Shown in pieces: positions 31,216-43,042 of a DNA stretch of 64,000 nt (positions are counted from its first letter, which is position 1; the number at the start of each line of letters is the position of its first letter). The stretch spans positions 161,849-225,848 of the forward strand of contig JAVTVY010047966.1 in NCBI GenBank assembly GCA_036873755.1, read 5' to 3'. The translations under genes and the position numbers were made by a program. This stretch comes from Hanleya hanleyi (Eukaryota > Mollusca > Polyplacophora > Lepidopleurida > Hanleyidae). A model generated the notes under the pieces. The model searched no databases. It saw only the letters and a program-made list of their open reading frames with translations, and had not been told where the DNA came from.

Positions 31216-31764
31216 GTTTACCAACGACTTTATATGATCACTCACTCACTCACTCACTCCTCCCCATTCCTCCTCCTCCTTCACTTCACCTCTTCCTCAC
31301 CCACACTCACTCACTCATTCACTCAGCCCCATCGGTATATCTCTACCCTAAACCGTGCATACAATGCTAATTTCTCACTATTCTCTGTCTGTGCATGCGC
31401 GTCATAGCCTTTCTTTCACCACTCACCCATCCAGTCGGATGCTCTCCTACGAGTGTTTCACTATGCCCTTACACGGCCCATTCCGAACAGGATGCGACCT
31501 TCTTTGGCCTTTACGCGTCCTGACTGCGGCTCAGGCTGCAGCCAAATAGACACGAATTTACGCTTTTAATACTACCAGGGCTTCTTAGGGCCTTTGGCTT
31601 TTCTATTTAGTTAATCAGGTGATAGTGACTAGTGTGTGGGGAAAATCGAGTGAGTAAAGAATAGTTAATCTCCTCGCTCATGTAAGAACCATAACGAGTC
31701 GCTGTGCTGAAAGACATCTCCATCCCTCAACGGTACATAACGGTGGGTATTTAAACAAATATAG

Positions 31765-31970
31765 CACGATGGTGCGATGACACGATGGTACGATGATGCT
31801 GTGGTGCGATGATAGGATGGTACGATGATACGATGGTACGATGATACGATGGTACGATGGTATGATGATACGATGGTACGATGACTCGATGGTATTATGG
31901 TACGATGATGCTATGGTACGATGATAGGATGGTACGATGATAAGATGGTACGATGATACGATGAAAACAA
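31765..31970. repeat. GGTACGATGATACGATG array, right arm
   Basis: Inverted partner of the array at 25440-25640. Confidence 0.9.
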
Positions 31971-32260
31971 TTAAAAATCAATCAATATAATCTATTGGCG
32001 CATGAGTTTTGTTTGATGAAGTAACTGGAGCGAAATTCGTACCTATTTCGAAATGTTCGAATCAGGGGAGATAACCAGGAATTGGGCCAACGGAATTGAC
32101 AGAGTTGTCTTCTTGGCTATCCGCTCATGCATCGCGGGAAAATAACGCGATATTGTGCGATACTGTGCGATATTGCGATATTGCTATAATATCGCACAAT
32201 ATCGCGGAAAAATAACGCGATATCGCATTATCGCATCGCAATATCGGCCATCATAGTATA

Positions 32261-32821
32261 CAATGTTTTCGCGTCCATAATCTAAAAACAAACTTATTCA
32301 CACGACACTATATATTAGCATCAAATTCATGCAGATATAAAATAAAAATATGTATATAAACCCAAGATAGTGTTTTGGGCGAGAGAGAAGCGGTCAGCAG
32401 TCTTGAATGATGCCTGGCATGAAGATGTTCAAATACAAAGCTAGCTCTAAGCATTCTCGTAGGGACTTTTATAATTTGTTATGCTACTTGTGTGCATTGT
32501 TTAGCAGGTATTGACCGCATTTCACTAAGAATCTTACTATTGGCAATATTGATACATCTTTAAACTATTGACCTATCCTGTTATCATCCACCCCGTTCCT
32601 ACCTCATTAAAACTGACTCACACAGTGTGTAGTGCTAAAGAAATGTTACAAATAAGTTGTCATTTCGAAATATATTTTCCCGAATAAATGTCATTCAAAT
32701 TACATGTTTAAAATGTCAAATCCGTATCACTCGCCAGTATTGTTCTTTTGCAAATAAAGTTTCAAAGCGTTTTCTAGAGTATCTGCCGCGCTACGATTGT
32801 CACTCTTCATAGGAACATTAA
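32261..32821. other. Spacer between the fold-back and the TTAA transposon
   Basis: AT-rich, no gene or repeat recognised. It ends in the left copy of the TTAA duplication (32818-32821). Confidence 0.5.
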
Positions 32822-33112
32822 AAGGGTGGTGGAAACGGTACTGATCCCGCCTGACTGAAGAAAACTGCCGTGTTTACCTCCGTCGATTAGACGGAGGTCT
32901 AGGAGAGCAACGTGAAATCTCCCGCAAATAATTGTCATATGGCGAACCCACGACTCATAGGATTTCCAATAGGGATTGTCATGGTTCCCGACGAAATTTT
33001 GAAGCACTTTTGTTGGACACTATTGAAATAATGGGGTTCCCCATTGCAATGCATTTCAATGGGCCTTGCTTCTGTAGTCGGGTTCCACCTCCCATCCACC
33101 GGGAGAGTTAAC

Positions 33113-34802
33113 ATGGCGGCCCTCCAGCTTGTAGAGATGGACAGTGCGATTTTTTGCCGTTTTTCTGGTAAGTTTATTGTCGCTATTTGATGTCATTACA
33201 ACTCAATGATTCATAGTACACCACCCGTCATTTCTATATATCGTAAAGTATTTGTCGGCTGATGACTTATGTCGAAGCCAACCAAATAGTCCAAGTTGTT
33301 GTTGTTGCATATCAAACTGACTGACTGACTGGCTGGAAGACAGCAGCACAATCGACGATGCCCTGATTTTTCTGATACTTTTTTTCTTTCAGTTGATGAT
33401 ATCCACCAGCCTGGTTGTTCAAAAACAGTTATTCTAAATTTTGCTGATAAATTATAATTTCCCGGGGGGGGGGGCTATTTATCTTGGTATTTGGCAGTTG
33501 AATAATGGTTTGATTTTGCAGAAGCACGAAATTGATCTAACTGCGTGTGTCTGTAAACTTATTTAATAAAGCTGATAAATAATATACATATACTTTTCTT
33601 TTCATTTATTCCAACAGTTTAGTGACATCCACATTGTGTGCTGTGACACTTGTTGATGAAGAATAATTTGCTTGTTAAAACCTGATAATATTCTGAAAAC
33701 TTATTCTGAATTGTAGCTGAGACAAAGGAGTGTCTACATTCCGCATGTAGGCCTACATTATTGAGATTTTTGACTGATAGCATGGATGGTACCTTTCCCA
33801 ATTTTTTTTTTTTTTTTTTTTTAAGTTTTAAGCCCTGGACATACCACTGGGCATTTATTTGCCATACGATCACATTTCACATGCTTTGTTCAGCCCCGTG
33901 ATCTTGAACCAAACAGACACTATCACTAGATGAAATAAGGAGATCATGATATACATTTCAGGATTTACCGATGCCAAATGACTTGAACAGAAGACAATTA
34001 GACAAAAAGAAAATCAATAAATATATCAATAAATAATAAATTACATAGAAAATTTTCTTGTCTTTGCAAGGGGGACATCAGACACACTGACAACACAGAC
34101 CATTCATTCAAATTTCGCCTTCCATTGGGGAGGCAGAAATATTCCTCAAACACTGTATACATATTCTCTTTTGTGATCTAATTTTCGTTTGTCAAAATAT
34201 TGTTACTGATATAAACAATCTTGTTCTGGATTATGAAATACTGGATTATTATCATGCTCAGTTCTCATTTCATACTTTTGCAAATTCTTGTAACATGGTC
34301 AGGTTCCAGTTCTATTAAGTACACGTATGAAAGGTGCGAACTGGTATGATGGATTCGTCTTGTTGTGTATGACGAAAGAATGAAATATAATGAAGGCCAT
34401 AAACATTTTCAATGAAGTGAGTTTTGATATTAATATGTATACAATTGATTCCAACTTGCAGGTCATGGATTCAGCAATTCTGATATCAGATGCAACAGGA
34501 CTGTTACACAATGGATGTACTGGATGAAATGGAAAAACCAAAACAGACTATTGATTGGTTCAGCTGTGTCAGAAAGGTGTGGAATGACAGAGGTGGTGAA
34601 AATCAGAGCCAGTGATTGGCCACAACTCCCCCCCCCCCCTCACACACACATTGGATATCAGCTGATTCCTCAGGAAATAAACATTACGCATGTAATGACC
34701 ACCGGCAGAGTGATACATGTGTCAATCGGTCAGACATTTTCAAGGATGCCCAGCTCTAACTTAAAACAACCATGCCGGACTTCATTCCTTCTCTCAGAAT
34801 AA
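33113..34802 (+). CDS. Possible two-exon gene inside the TTAA element
   Basis: Exon 1 (33113-33167) begins with a good Kozak context (AACATGG), codes MAALQLVEMDSAIFCRFS and ends at GTAAGT in phase 1. A matching-phase acceptor (CTTGCAG, 34455-34461) opens exon 2 (34462-34802), which stays open for about 113 codons with a Trp-rich start (QWMYWMKWKNQNRLLIG). No family recognised. It might be a second element-encoded protein or a captured host gene start. It rests on splice-site reading only. Confidence 0.3.
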
Positions 34803-36064
34803 TTGGATCTAACTTTTACAAAACCTACAGCTCCGAATAGCTCCTGGGTCTGGACCACATAAATGAAGGGATCTAGTTTATCGGTGCTATGGCAAAAATA
34901 TCATGTAGAATGGGATTGTGTGGATAATATCAGATTCATGAAAGTTGAAGTTCTGCAGCATGCTCCACAAATATCATCAAAGATCATAAAACTTTCTGGT
35001 CTGCACCAGGGTAGATCTATACTTGTTTGGGTTTTCTAACAAAATTATCTCCCTTGACCAGGTGAGGACTTGAATGTGTCTGAAATGATTTAGCTTCTAG
35101 AAACAAAGACTTCATTTCCTGAGTAGAGGTAAAAACCGAACATATTTTGATCATTTTATTCAAATTTCAATTCCACTTCTGGTATATGTACATGTATAAA
35201 ATACATACAGAATGAACTGCATACAGAATAACACAAAGAACAGGTATATGTATCTCATTACATTCTTAACCAAAGATCAATACCTGGGTGATATTACAAC
35301 AATACCATGGTGTTATATATTGTTATGATTGGCTTAACTTTAGCTGCTGGAGATATTTCTAATTTGAGGGTAATGGGCAATCATACTAAATTTATTTTTA
35401 TAACTTCATTTATTTTCACAATAAGCAACATAATCGAGATTAGCAAGTGAAGTTTTACAACATAATATAATACGCATCATGGGTCTCCTTCAGTTTAGTG
35501 TAGACATATATACCCTTGAATATCTGTTACCATGATTCAGTCATAATATTGTCTGTAATATATTGATGTCGACAAGGAATATATATAAAAATAATATTAT
35601 TTGATAGTATTATTAATTGTATGTTGTTTATGATTAACATGAACTTTTTATTCGCTGGAATCCAGCCAATTGTTCCATATGGGCAATATTCTCATCAGCC
35701 ATCACCATTCAATATGAATGTCATACATGTACAAGTCCATGGTAATTGATACAGTATGGTGAAGGTGACCTGTAACACCAGTATACAAATTTATTCCGAG
35801 CTCATTGAATCATCATCACATGATGCTGAGACAGATCAGAACGGAGTGTCGGTAAAATCAGATGTGTTTTGTAGAGGATTCTGTAAATGAGGATGCTATA
35901 CTGCACACATACAAAATATGAAGTGTTGATGTGTAGGGCCTATAGCACAAAATCACAAGCAAGTTGGTAAAACTAGGCACACAGGGTCTCATTTCTGCCG
36001 CTAACGTGTTAATTTGGGTGGGAGCGTCCTCTCAGGGGGAGGTGTGGGTGAGAAGGGGCCTAAT

Positions 36065-36509
36065 GGTCACAAACCTCCATTGCATTTAGTGGGTCCAAGA
36101 TAATATTTGGGAGTAAACTTTCGGCGACTACTGATTGGCTGTTATTCTAAGTGGCAGTGAAATGGTTTGTGCTATATTCTATAATTCATTCCTATATTAT
36201 TTGACGCTCAGGAATATGGAAGAACCATTGTCACAGGTTAATAAAAAAAAATTTAGCCCGGTTTTCTTGACCTCCCTCAACCCTGGTTACCAAGGCATTA
36301 GACGCCATGCCCTCATTCCCAGGATCTGCCATTCAGAAAAATGGTGGGGAATGTATGCTGATTTTTCCATATTTTTTAGAGGAAAAGCCAGGCTATCCAG
36401 TGTGGTATGTGAGTAGTGGCCGCGAATATTAGGGAATATAGTTTTGGCCAGATGTGCCCAGCTCATTTACTACATAATAAGTAAGGCAAATATTTAGTGG
36501 TTTGTGACC
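36065..36509. repeat. 445-bp LTR-like direct repeat, left copy
   Basis: Begins GGTCACAAACC and ends GGTTTGTGACC, i.e. an 11-bp inverted repeat at its own ends. Nearly identical to 39763-40208 in the same orientation. Preceded by TAAT, which also follows the right copy. Confidence 0.92.
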
Positions 36510-36521
36510 TTTACGTCAAAA

Positions 36522-36880
36522 TGTCATTTTTGACAAATTTGAAAATTGTGACCGAGGTTGTTCGATATTCCTGAGAAAAATGGAGCCAAAACTCACAATG
36601 GGGGGTATGGAAAACTAAATTTTAAATCACCAAATGGTGAAAAAAGGAGTATAGGGCCCACAGGCTACAATACATGGTGGCGAAGAGAATACCCCTGCTC
36701 CCAACACACGATCCTGCTGGTCATGCCCTCGATGTCAGCCATATTTGCCATTTGCGGACCTGTCTCAATCCAGCACATCTCACATTAGAGCTCCATTCCA
36801 TAAATATGGAGAGGCTTCAGTGTAAAAATCAGGGCAGGTGTTTTCAGTTCCATATCCCCTATTGCTTGCTATAACAATTA
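36522..36880 (+). pseudogene. I-PpoI-like His-Me (His-Cys box) endonuclease relic
   Basis: Two plus-strand frames carry consecutive parts of one domain. The first has NGGYGKLNFKSPNGEKR and a YNTWW stretch. The second, one frame over from about 36690, has SHICHLRTCLNPAHL, then N in INMERLQC and a last GRC. In I-PpoI-type enzymes the His of SHxCH and the Asn about 20 residues later are the catalytic pair, and the Cys/His residues hold zinc; all are present. The break is near 36685-36695, and the N-terminal part (from the ATG at 36522) is also out of frame. The gene sits just inside the left direct repeat and faces the transposase gene. Such domains occur in mobile introns and in some invertebrate elements. 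Confidence 0.7.
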
Positions 36881-36955
36881 AATGTTCAGGTAAGCTATAC
36901 CTACACCTCTTTACACCCCCCTCCCCCCTCCCCCCCACTAGAAGTTATATAATTC

Positions 36956-39108
36956 TCACTTCTCACTACTATCACTTTCGGCTTCTCTTTTTCTGCGCAG
37001 ATTATAGTATGAATGAAGGCGGAGAAGCTCAGGCCTGGTCTCATATTCCACCACTGGTTTTAACATATCTGTTTTATAATATTCTCCCCCCTCTTCCCCG
37101 ATTTTTGCATGTAATTCATAGAGAAATTTTTTCTTAGCAATTCTGGCAGCTTTCGCATCAGCACTAGCCTTGGCGACTTTTCCTTTGTCATCGATTCTCT
37201 GTGTTCTGTTCAGTTCTCGAGCCACACACGACCCCTTGGTAATTGGAGCAGAAACAGATTCACATTGTTTAATTATTGATTCAGTGATTCCAGAATTAAC
37301 AGCACTGATTGCACTGTGTGTTCTGGCTTCAAAGTTTCTCGAGAAAGTTTTGTTTTTGGGGACAGACTTACTGATGGCACGATTTACAGCTTCACTTTTC
37401 TGTGTGTTCAACATGTGTTTTGTCTTTTCCAGAATGTCCTGGCCTATTCTGAAATTTATACATTCTCTGAGTTTAACTGCATCTAAAGTTATGAATGGAA
37501 TGTCAGCTATTTCATCTTCAGCATCAATGAGTTCATCCACTAAAGGCATTTCTGTTACATCAGGTTCATTTTCAGTTCTGAAATTAACTTTGAAGTTAGC
37601 AGACAGAAAACAGCTATTCACAATCCAGTTGTCTGTCCTCGACCATTTACACACATAGGAATACATCCTGCATAAAGAGTGATCTCCCTTATAACACTCC
37701 ACGATTGCATCGGTAACATATGTCATTGCAGATTTCAGTTTCTGTTGGTGTCGACCAAGCTGCCGGTGTGCTTCCTTGTGTTCCGCATGACATCTGCTGG
37801 CCAGATCATCTGCGAATCGACTGTGTTGTTTTTTCCGATCATCTGCAGTTTTACCCGGGAACATATCCGCACTGAACACCATCTTATTAATCTTCTTTCT
37901 TTGACTTTTTCCAAGGTGGCGAGTATCTAGCTGGTGTTTCGGTTCAGAAGACATGTCACCCTGATAATACATGTCACTCGCTGCAGAAAATGACCCACCG
38001 TCAGCATCTGTAGTGACATGCTTCACTTCAGTGCCACATTTAGTTATATTTTCAAAACTCTCCTTGGCCCACTGTTTTTCATTGCCAATCACATCATGCC
38101 TTTGTAATGTGGCCGAACAGTGCCCTTTATGGTCTGGGCACTTAACAGCCTTTCCAGTTTTTCTCTCTATCCGTCTTGCTGTTTGACAAAGTTTGTTTTT
38201 TAGCACTAAATCGATCACCCTCTTCTGTTTTGTAGAGTTCTCGATGTTTGTCAAGCTCACCTGAGTAGCCGGCTGGAACGGTGTTTTTCCAACAGATGAA
38301 TATGGAGGATTATTATATCTGCAGTCCATTTCCACATTAATTGGAGAATTTATAGGTAATTGTTTCACTTGATTCATTCCCTCAATCTCCTGAATAACTT
38401 CTAACATGTCACTTTTGTTCTGCTCCACCAATTTCTCACCCACTAAGTAACTAGCTTTCTGCATACCACTGAGGGAGGGGCTTGGCATATTCAGTGTGTG
38501 AAGCACCTGATTAAATTCTGTATTTCCAATGCTGGTATGACTCAGGCCCACCTGTAACCGGTAATTGGGAGCGACTGGATTCCTCCCCGGTTTTCCTCTC
38601 TTCACTTCATCAAACAGTTTCCATCTTTCGGACCTGAACCAGCACTGGTTGCAAACTAAGTTTTCTTCAAAACCCATTCCTCGTTTAGTTTCTCCCTTAA
38701 AGTCCCATGTTAATTTTCCAACACAACTTGGATTAAACTTTAAGTGCTCTGAAAATGCAGAATTCCACATGTTCGCTGTTTGCCCTAAATGTAAGAATCT
38801 ATAGGTGTTCAGTTCTGGGTTATCGGTATCCGCCTTCAGGTATGTGTCCATAAGGCGAGGGGCAGGTGGGCCGGGTCTCAGTAATCCTGTGTCGCAAGTC
38901 TCCATATCTGCATCCACCAGGTTTATGCGCTCTATCCTGTCCTGGCCAATCTCAGACTTCACATAGTTTTGGAATACTCTCTCATCAAGTCGGACATATT
39001 TTTTCAAATTTCTTCCGATTTTTTTTCCGGGCTGGCTTTCCAATGATCATAGGCGACATGCCCTTTTTTGAACCTAGTTGGCACATTTTTCCTCTTTCCT
39101 TTGGCCAT
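36956..39108 (-). pseudogene. Mutator-like transposase, one frameshift near the N-terminus
   Basis: An open frame of 695 codons (39043 to 36956) is preceded in another frame by an ATG at 39108 with a basic start (MAKGKRKNVPTRFKKGH). The join lies in a run of eight T (plus strand 39019-39026). The product has the layout of the large 'Mutator-like transposase' family of invertebrate proteins: a Cys pair (CNQCW), a first acidic residue in VEMDCRY, a CxxH-type stretch (KCPDHKGHCSA), a second acidic position in HVTTDADGG, a HQLDTRHLGKSQRKK motif and a helical C-terminal half with ADDLASRCHAEHKEA. It probably cuts and joins element ends. It lies between the two 445-bp direct repeats. Superfamily (Mutator or Kolobok) is uncertain, because the outer ends show TTAA. 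Confidence 0.75.
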
Positions 39109-39762
39109 GATTATAAAACTTCCCACAAAATATATCTTACTATCTCTCTCTTCAATGAATAACTTGTTTCTGTGGTTTAATCCCAGCAGCTTTCATTTTA
39201 TTTGGAATATCTAGACTGTCCTTGACCTATCCCCCCATCTCTTATCTAACAGGCTGGTGCAATCAATGCCATAAATCTCCCAGAGATTGGTGTAATTTTA
39301 ATCTTTTATTTGAATTGAAGCATCATAATCAATGTATCTTTCTTGCCAAGTAACTCTTAAGTTGTTTGTTTCCCAGCAGATAAAACAGTAGGGTCGATTT
39401 CCAAAGATAATCTCTATTTAGGGGGGAGGGGTGATATCCTGTTACATAACTCCAGCCTGGTAGATAGTGAGGTAAATTCAAACCCAGTGTGAAAACACTG
39501 AATGCCAACATTAAACAAGAAACACAAAATATTTCAGTTTTCAAAGTTTTGTTTTAAAATATATAGACTCTTGCCCTTTCATAGGAATGAAAATACATTC
39601 CTAATACATGTTAATGTACAAATATAGGTTGACTATATATTCTGCTAATAACTTTACAGCAAATAGCCATAGAATGTTAATATTCACACATACAAGTACT
39701 AATGATACATGGATTTCACAGATGCAATTTTATTAATTTCTTTTCAATTTTGTCTATTTGTA

Positions 39763-40208
39763 GGTCACAAACCTCCATTGCATTTAGTGGGTCCAAGATA
39801 ATATTTGGGAGTAAACTTTCGGCGACCACTGATTGGCTGTTATTCTAAGTGGCAGTGAAATGGTTTGTGCTATATTCTATAATTCATTCCTATATTATTT
39901 GACGCTCAGGAATATGGAAGAACCATTGTCACAGGTTAATAAAAAAAAAATTTAGCCCGGTTTTCTTGACCTCCCTCAACCCTGGTTACCAAGGCATTAG
40001 ACGCCATGCCCTCATTCCCAGGATCTGCCATTCAGAAAAATGGTGGGGAATGTATGCTGATTTTTCCATATTTTTTAGAGGAAAAGCCAGGCTATCCAGT
40101 GTGGTATGTGAGTAGTGGCCGCGAATATTAGGGAATATAGTTTTGGCCAGATGTGCCCAGCTCATTTACTACATAATAAGTAAGGCAAATATTTAGTGGT
40201 TTGTGACC
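39763..40208. repeat. 445-bp LTR-like direct repeat, right copy
   Basis: Almost base-for-base the same as 36065-36509, with the same GGTCACAAACC / GGTTTGTGACC ends. Followed by TAAT. Confidence 0.92.
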
Positions 40209-40666
40209 TAATGTCTCAAGCAGTATTCCAGGGTTTTCATTAATATACTCTATTCCATACCCCAATGTGACTTCCACATCCCTAACTGGACATGCTAGTG
40301 GGGAACCCACAATCTCAGGTTAATTACCATTGGTGAAGTTAACGTTTAACAAATGCAAAATTGAGCTTGGCATCCGGCCCTATGTTATTCAGTGATGTAT
40401 TCCCCTAATGACCCTGTTGCCTCGACGGAGGTCTTTGCGCTCATCCAGCGCTTGGTATTACGCAGTTTTGATTACCGCATGCCGTGAAGTTTCCCGGGAG
40501 CGAATATCGATACAGAACTCGCGATGTCAGCTGATATAAAACGTTTTTGGACTATAAGAACGTCTGTAAATAAACGTAAATTGCAATCAAATCATTTAGT
40601 TATAATTATTTGTGGAGTCAACGATCATAGAATATAGTTATCCTCTAGTCGTTTTCCACCACCCTG

Positions 40667-41830
40667 TTAATGTTGCCTTTAATTGTTGCCTGTATATGGT
40701 GAGATTCTGTTGGTTGACGTTTCGTTGCCGGAGGCTTGCCCTCTGTACAAAATCATTGCGATGTTAGCTTTGTGACTTGGAAACATGGTGGAGAATGAAG
40801 CGCCGGTGTGAGTCGAGCGTCATGGGTATTTGTTTTGAATACGAACTTGCATTATATTAATACTCCCTGGCTTGGGCGGGTTTATTTGTTTGTTGTTTTT
40901 TTTCAATCACGCGGTCACATAGTTCATCATTTTCCATCAGATGACTTGGTAGAGTTATTACATTTTTGTTCTGGGATATTTTCATTAATACCGCTCAAGC
41001 CGGTGCTACGGGACGTGTGGTCATGTAATTAAAGATGTCCACATGAACAACTACCATAAAAGCGTTGCTGAGATAAAAATCTTCAGGGATAATTTTTGAT
41101 TGCTGTGATGTTTTTGAAAATATGCAGTCAGTATATATTTGTCTGTTGAGTCATGTGTGTTCTTGTCAGTACGCCGGCATCGTTTTACACCGCCCTTTTT
41201 ATTATTGCGTTTAATTGTTGCTTGTATATGGTGATATTCTGTTGGTGGCCTCTTCATCCCCGAGGCTTGCCCTCTGTACAAATCATTGTGATTGTAGTTT
41301 TGTGACTTGTAATCATGGTGGAGAACGAAGCGCTTGGTCGACGTCGGGCCTCACGGGTATTTGTCCTGAATAAGAAATTGCATTCTATAAATAGTCCCTT
41401 GTTCAATCTGGCGATCACATAGTTCATCATTTTTCATCAGATGACTTGATACGTTATTTTTCTGAGCTATTTGTATCTAATACCGCTCTAGCCGGCGCCG
41501 GTGCTAGAGACTGTGTGGTCACGTCATTCAAGTTGTCCACATGAACAGCTACAATCAAAACGTTGCAGGCATATAAATCATCACAGGGATCACTTTTGGT
41601 TCTTGTGATGTTTTTAGAAATATGCAGTCAGTCAATCTGATTAAAACTCAGACTTAAAAAACCGCTCCTATCAGCGACATGTCCGATAGAGGAGCGGTTT
41701 TTTAAGTCTGAGTTTTAATCAGATTGGCAGTCAGTATATTTGACTGTGGGGTCATATGACTTCTTGTCAGTACGTCGGCATCATTTTTACCACTCTTTTA
41801 ATGTTGCGTTAAATTATTACAACATTTTGC
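40667..41830. repeat. Degenerate ~530-bp tandem repeat
   Basis: Landmarks GAGGCTTGCCCTCTGTACAA (40730, 41262), TTCATCATTTTCCATCAGAT-like (40922, 41423) and CTTGTCAGTACG (41162, 41763) recur in order. The TTAA element is inserted in the first unit. Pieces with the 'GTTCATATGAACA..AAAGCGT' signature recur at 46470 and 52225. Confidence 0.65.
41633..41726. mobile_element. 94-bp fold-back MITE with 9-bp target duplication
   Basis: Arms start CAATCTGATTAAAACTCAGA and continue to CCGCTCCTATC; the right arm is a nearly perfect inverted copy around a loop of about a dozen bases. GCAGTCAGT flanks both sides exactly (41624-41632, 41727-41735). A 9-base duplication points to a Mutator-type source. Confidence 0.9.
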
Positions 41831-42879
41831 CCATAACATCTGAAGGTGCCATTGTCGATTTCCAGTTATTTGCTTAGCAATTTGGTTACCGAATAACGCC
41901 GATGCAAAAGGGTTTGGCTCGAATAAAAATCAGTTAACACATGTGATCAGCGTGTATTGCTATTTATGAACAAAGGGACTGTGACATATATTCATAACGT
42001 ATTGACGGTTTACTCAGATAGGCTGTCGAGCGGTGACCGTAAAGGTGAGAAACCAGCTCGTCGAACGAGTTTCAGTCTTCGATACTCGAAAATCAGATTT
42101 AAAACAGTACTTTGGGAATATATCCAACTATAATGTTTGAAATCATTATCTTTCAATAATTGATTTTGATGCTGATTTGAAAAATATATTTCAGCATAAA
42201 ATTTTAGCGTCATTTGCAAAAATCGAAGCTAGCTATGCACCTTTTTCTTTTTCCATGGAAACCTGCTAGTCTTTTTTTATTTTCACCAAATTTACATGAA
42301 AACGGTTTATTTCTCGAAAACTATTTTTCTTACTGAGACTTGAAATTTGGTCAGATTGTTTGATACACTATGTGCTCCTGGTCTGTGTCTCAGATTTTTT
42401 GTAATTATACAAGTTTGATTTTAATTCGACTTCAAAGTTTAACACCGTGAGCTGCTTAATTTTGTAAAGACATTTTCCACTAAAAGCCAAAAGAATAAGA
42501 ACTAGACCAATCTTATCAAACTGAGACAAGGATTTCTTGTTGAAGTTGTCTTCTACCAGATATGATGATGTATGCCACGATCAGTGGAATATATTCTTGA
42601 AAATAGCCATTTTATAAAGAAGGTTCATTTGAAAAATTAATTTTGTTAAAATCCGAATATCTTCAAAACGAAAACGTTTGCAGTGGACAAATTTGTATAT
42701 TTGGACTCATTAAGATATACTCTTTAAGCATATATTTAGATTGCCATAGCTATGGGGCATATTTTCAGCTGTATAAAGACAGATTTAATTCGAAGTTTAA
42801 ATTTGTCTGCAGGAAGGTTCAGTATCCTTAAAATATCTTGTATTACGCGATGTTCATACGACTGATGGTGTAAAGTCCT
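41831..42879. other. AT-rich spacer with no gene seen
   Basis: Only short frames without recognisable motifs on both strands. Confidence 0.5.
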
Positions 42880-43030
42880 GGATTCTCGGACGTAGCCTTA
42901 GTATCTCAGCCGCGCTTTTATTGCATCCGTTCATGTGGAAACTATGAACAATCCACATGGCCCCTAGCATCGACTTAAGCTGAATTAGATACGCTAGCTC
43001 GGGAGCTGTGATGACAAATCAGCTCAAACA
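42880..43030. repeat. Dispersed repeat, copy B
   Basis: Matches 16890-17060 (TTCTCGGACGTAGCCTTAGT; GGGAGCTGTGATGACA). It lies directly before the LINE fragment and may be part of it. Confidence 0.65.
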
Positions 43031-43042
43031 AATAACAAACCT

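Larger units (their letters stand above)
24373..32260. mobile_element. Giant nested fold-back element (about 7.9 kb)
   Basis: The ends carry TATAGTATGATGGCCGA (24373-24389) and its inverted partner (32244-32260), 16 of 17 matching, with TA at both borders. Outer arms pair 25280-26165 with 31215-32145. Inside lie a second palindrome (26165-28465) and a third (28465-31215), inserted one after the other. No transposase is present, so it is a non-autonomous composite. The possible TA duplication hints at a Tc1/mariner-type or other TA-targeting source, but this is weak. Confidence 0.75.
32822..40666. mobile_element. DNA transposon with TTAA target duplication (Kolobok- or piggyBac-type by TSD)
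   Basis: Left end AAGGGTGGTGGAAACG and right end (reverse complement) CAGGGTGGTGGAAAACG are each bordered by TTAA (32818-32821 and 40667-40670). Near both ends is a GACGGAGGT motif, which on the left forms a hairpin (ACCTCCGTC...GACGGAGGT at 32876-32898). The interior holds a possible two-exon gene (33113-34802) and the inner unit at 36065-40208 with a transposase. Whether that transposase serves these ends or those of the inner unit is not settled. Confidence 0.65.

Noticed and set aside
36065..40208. Ordinary LTR retrotransposon
   Set aside because: No gag, protease, reverse transcriptase or RNase H, no primer-binding site seen; the repeats do not start TG/end CA, and the interior codes a DNA transposase.
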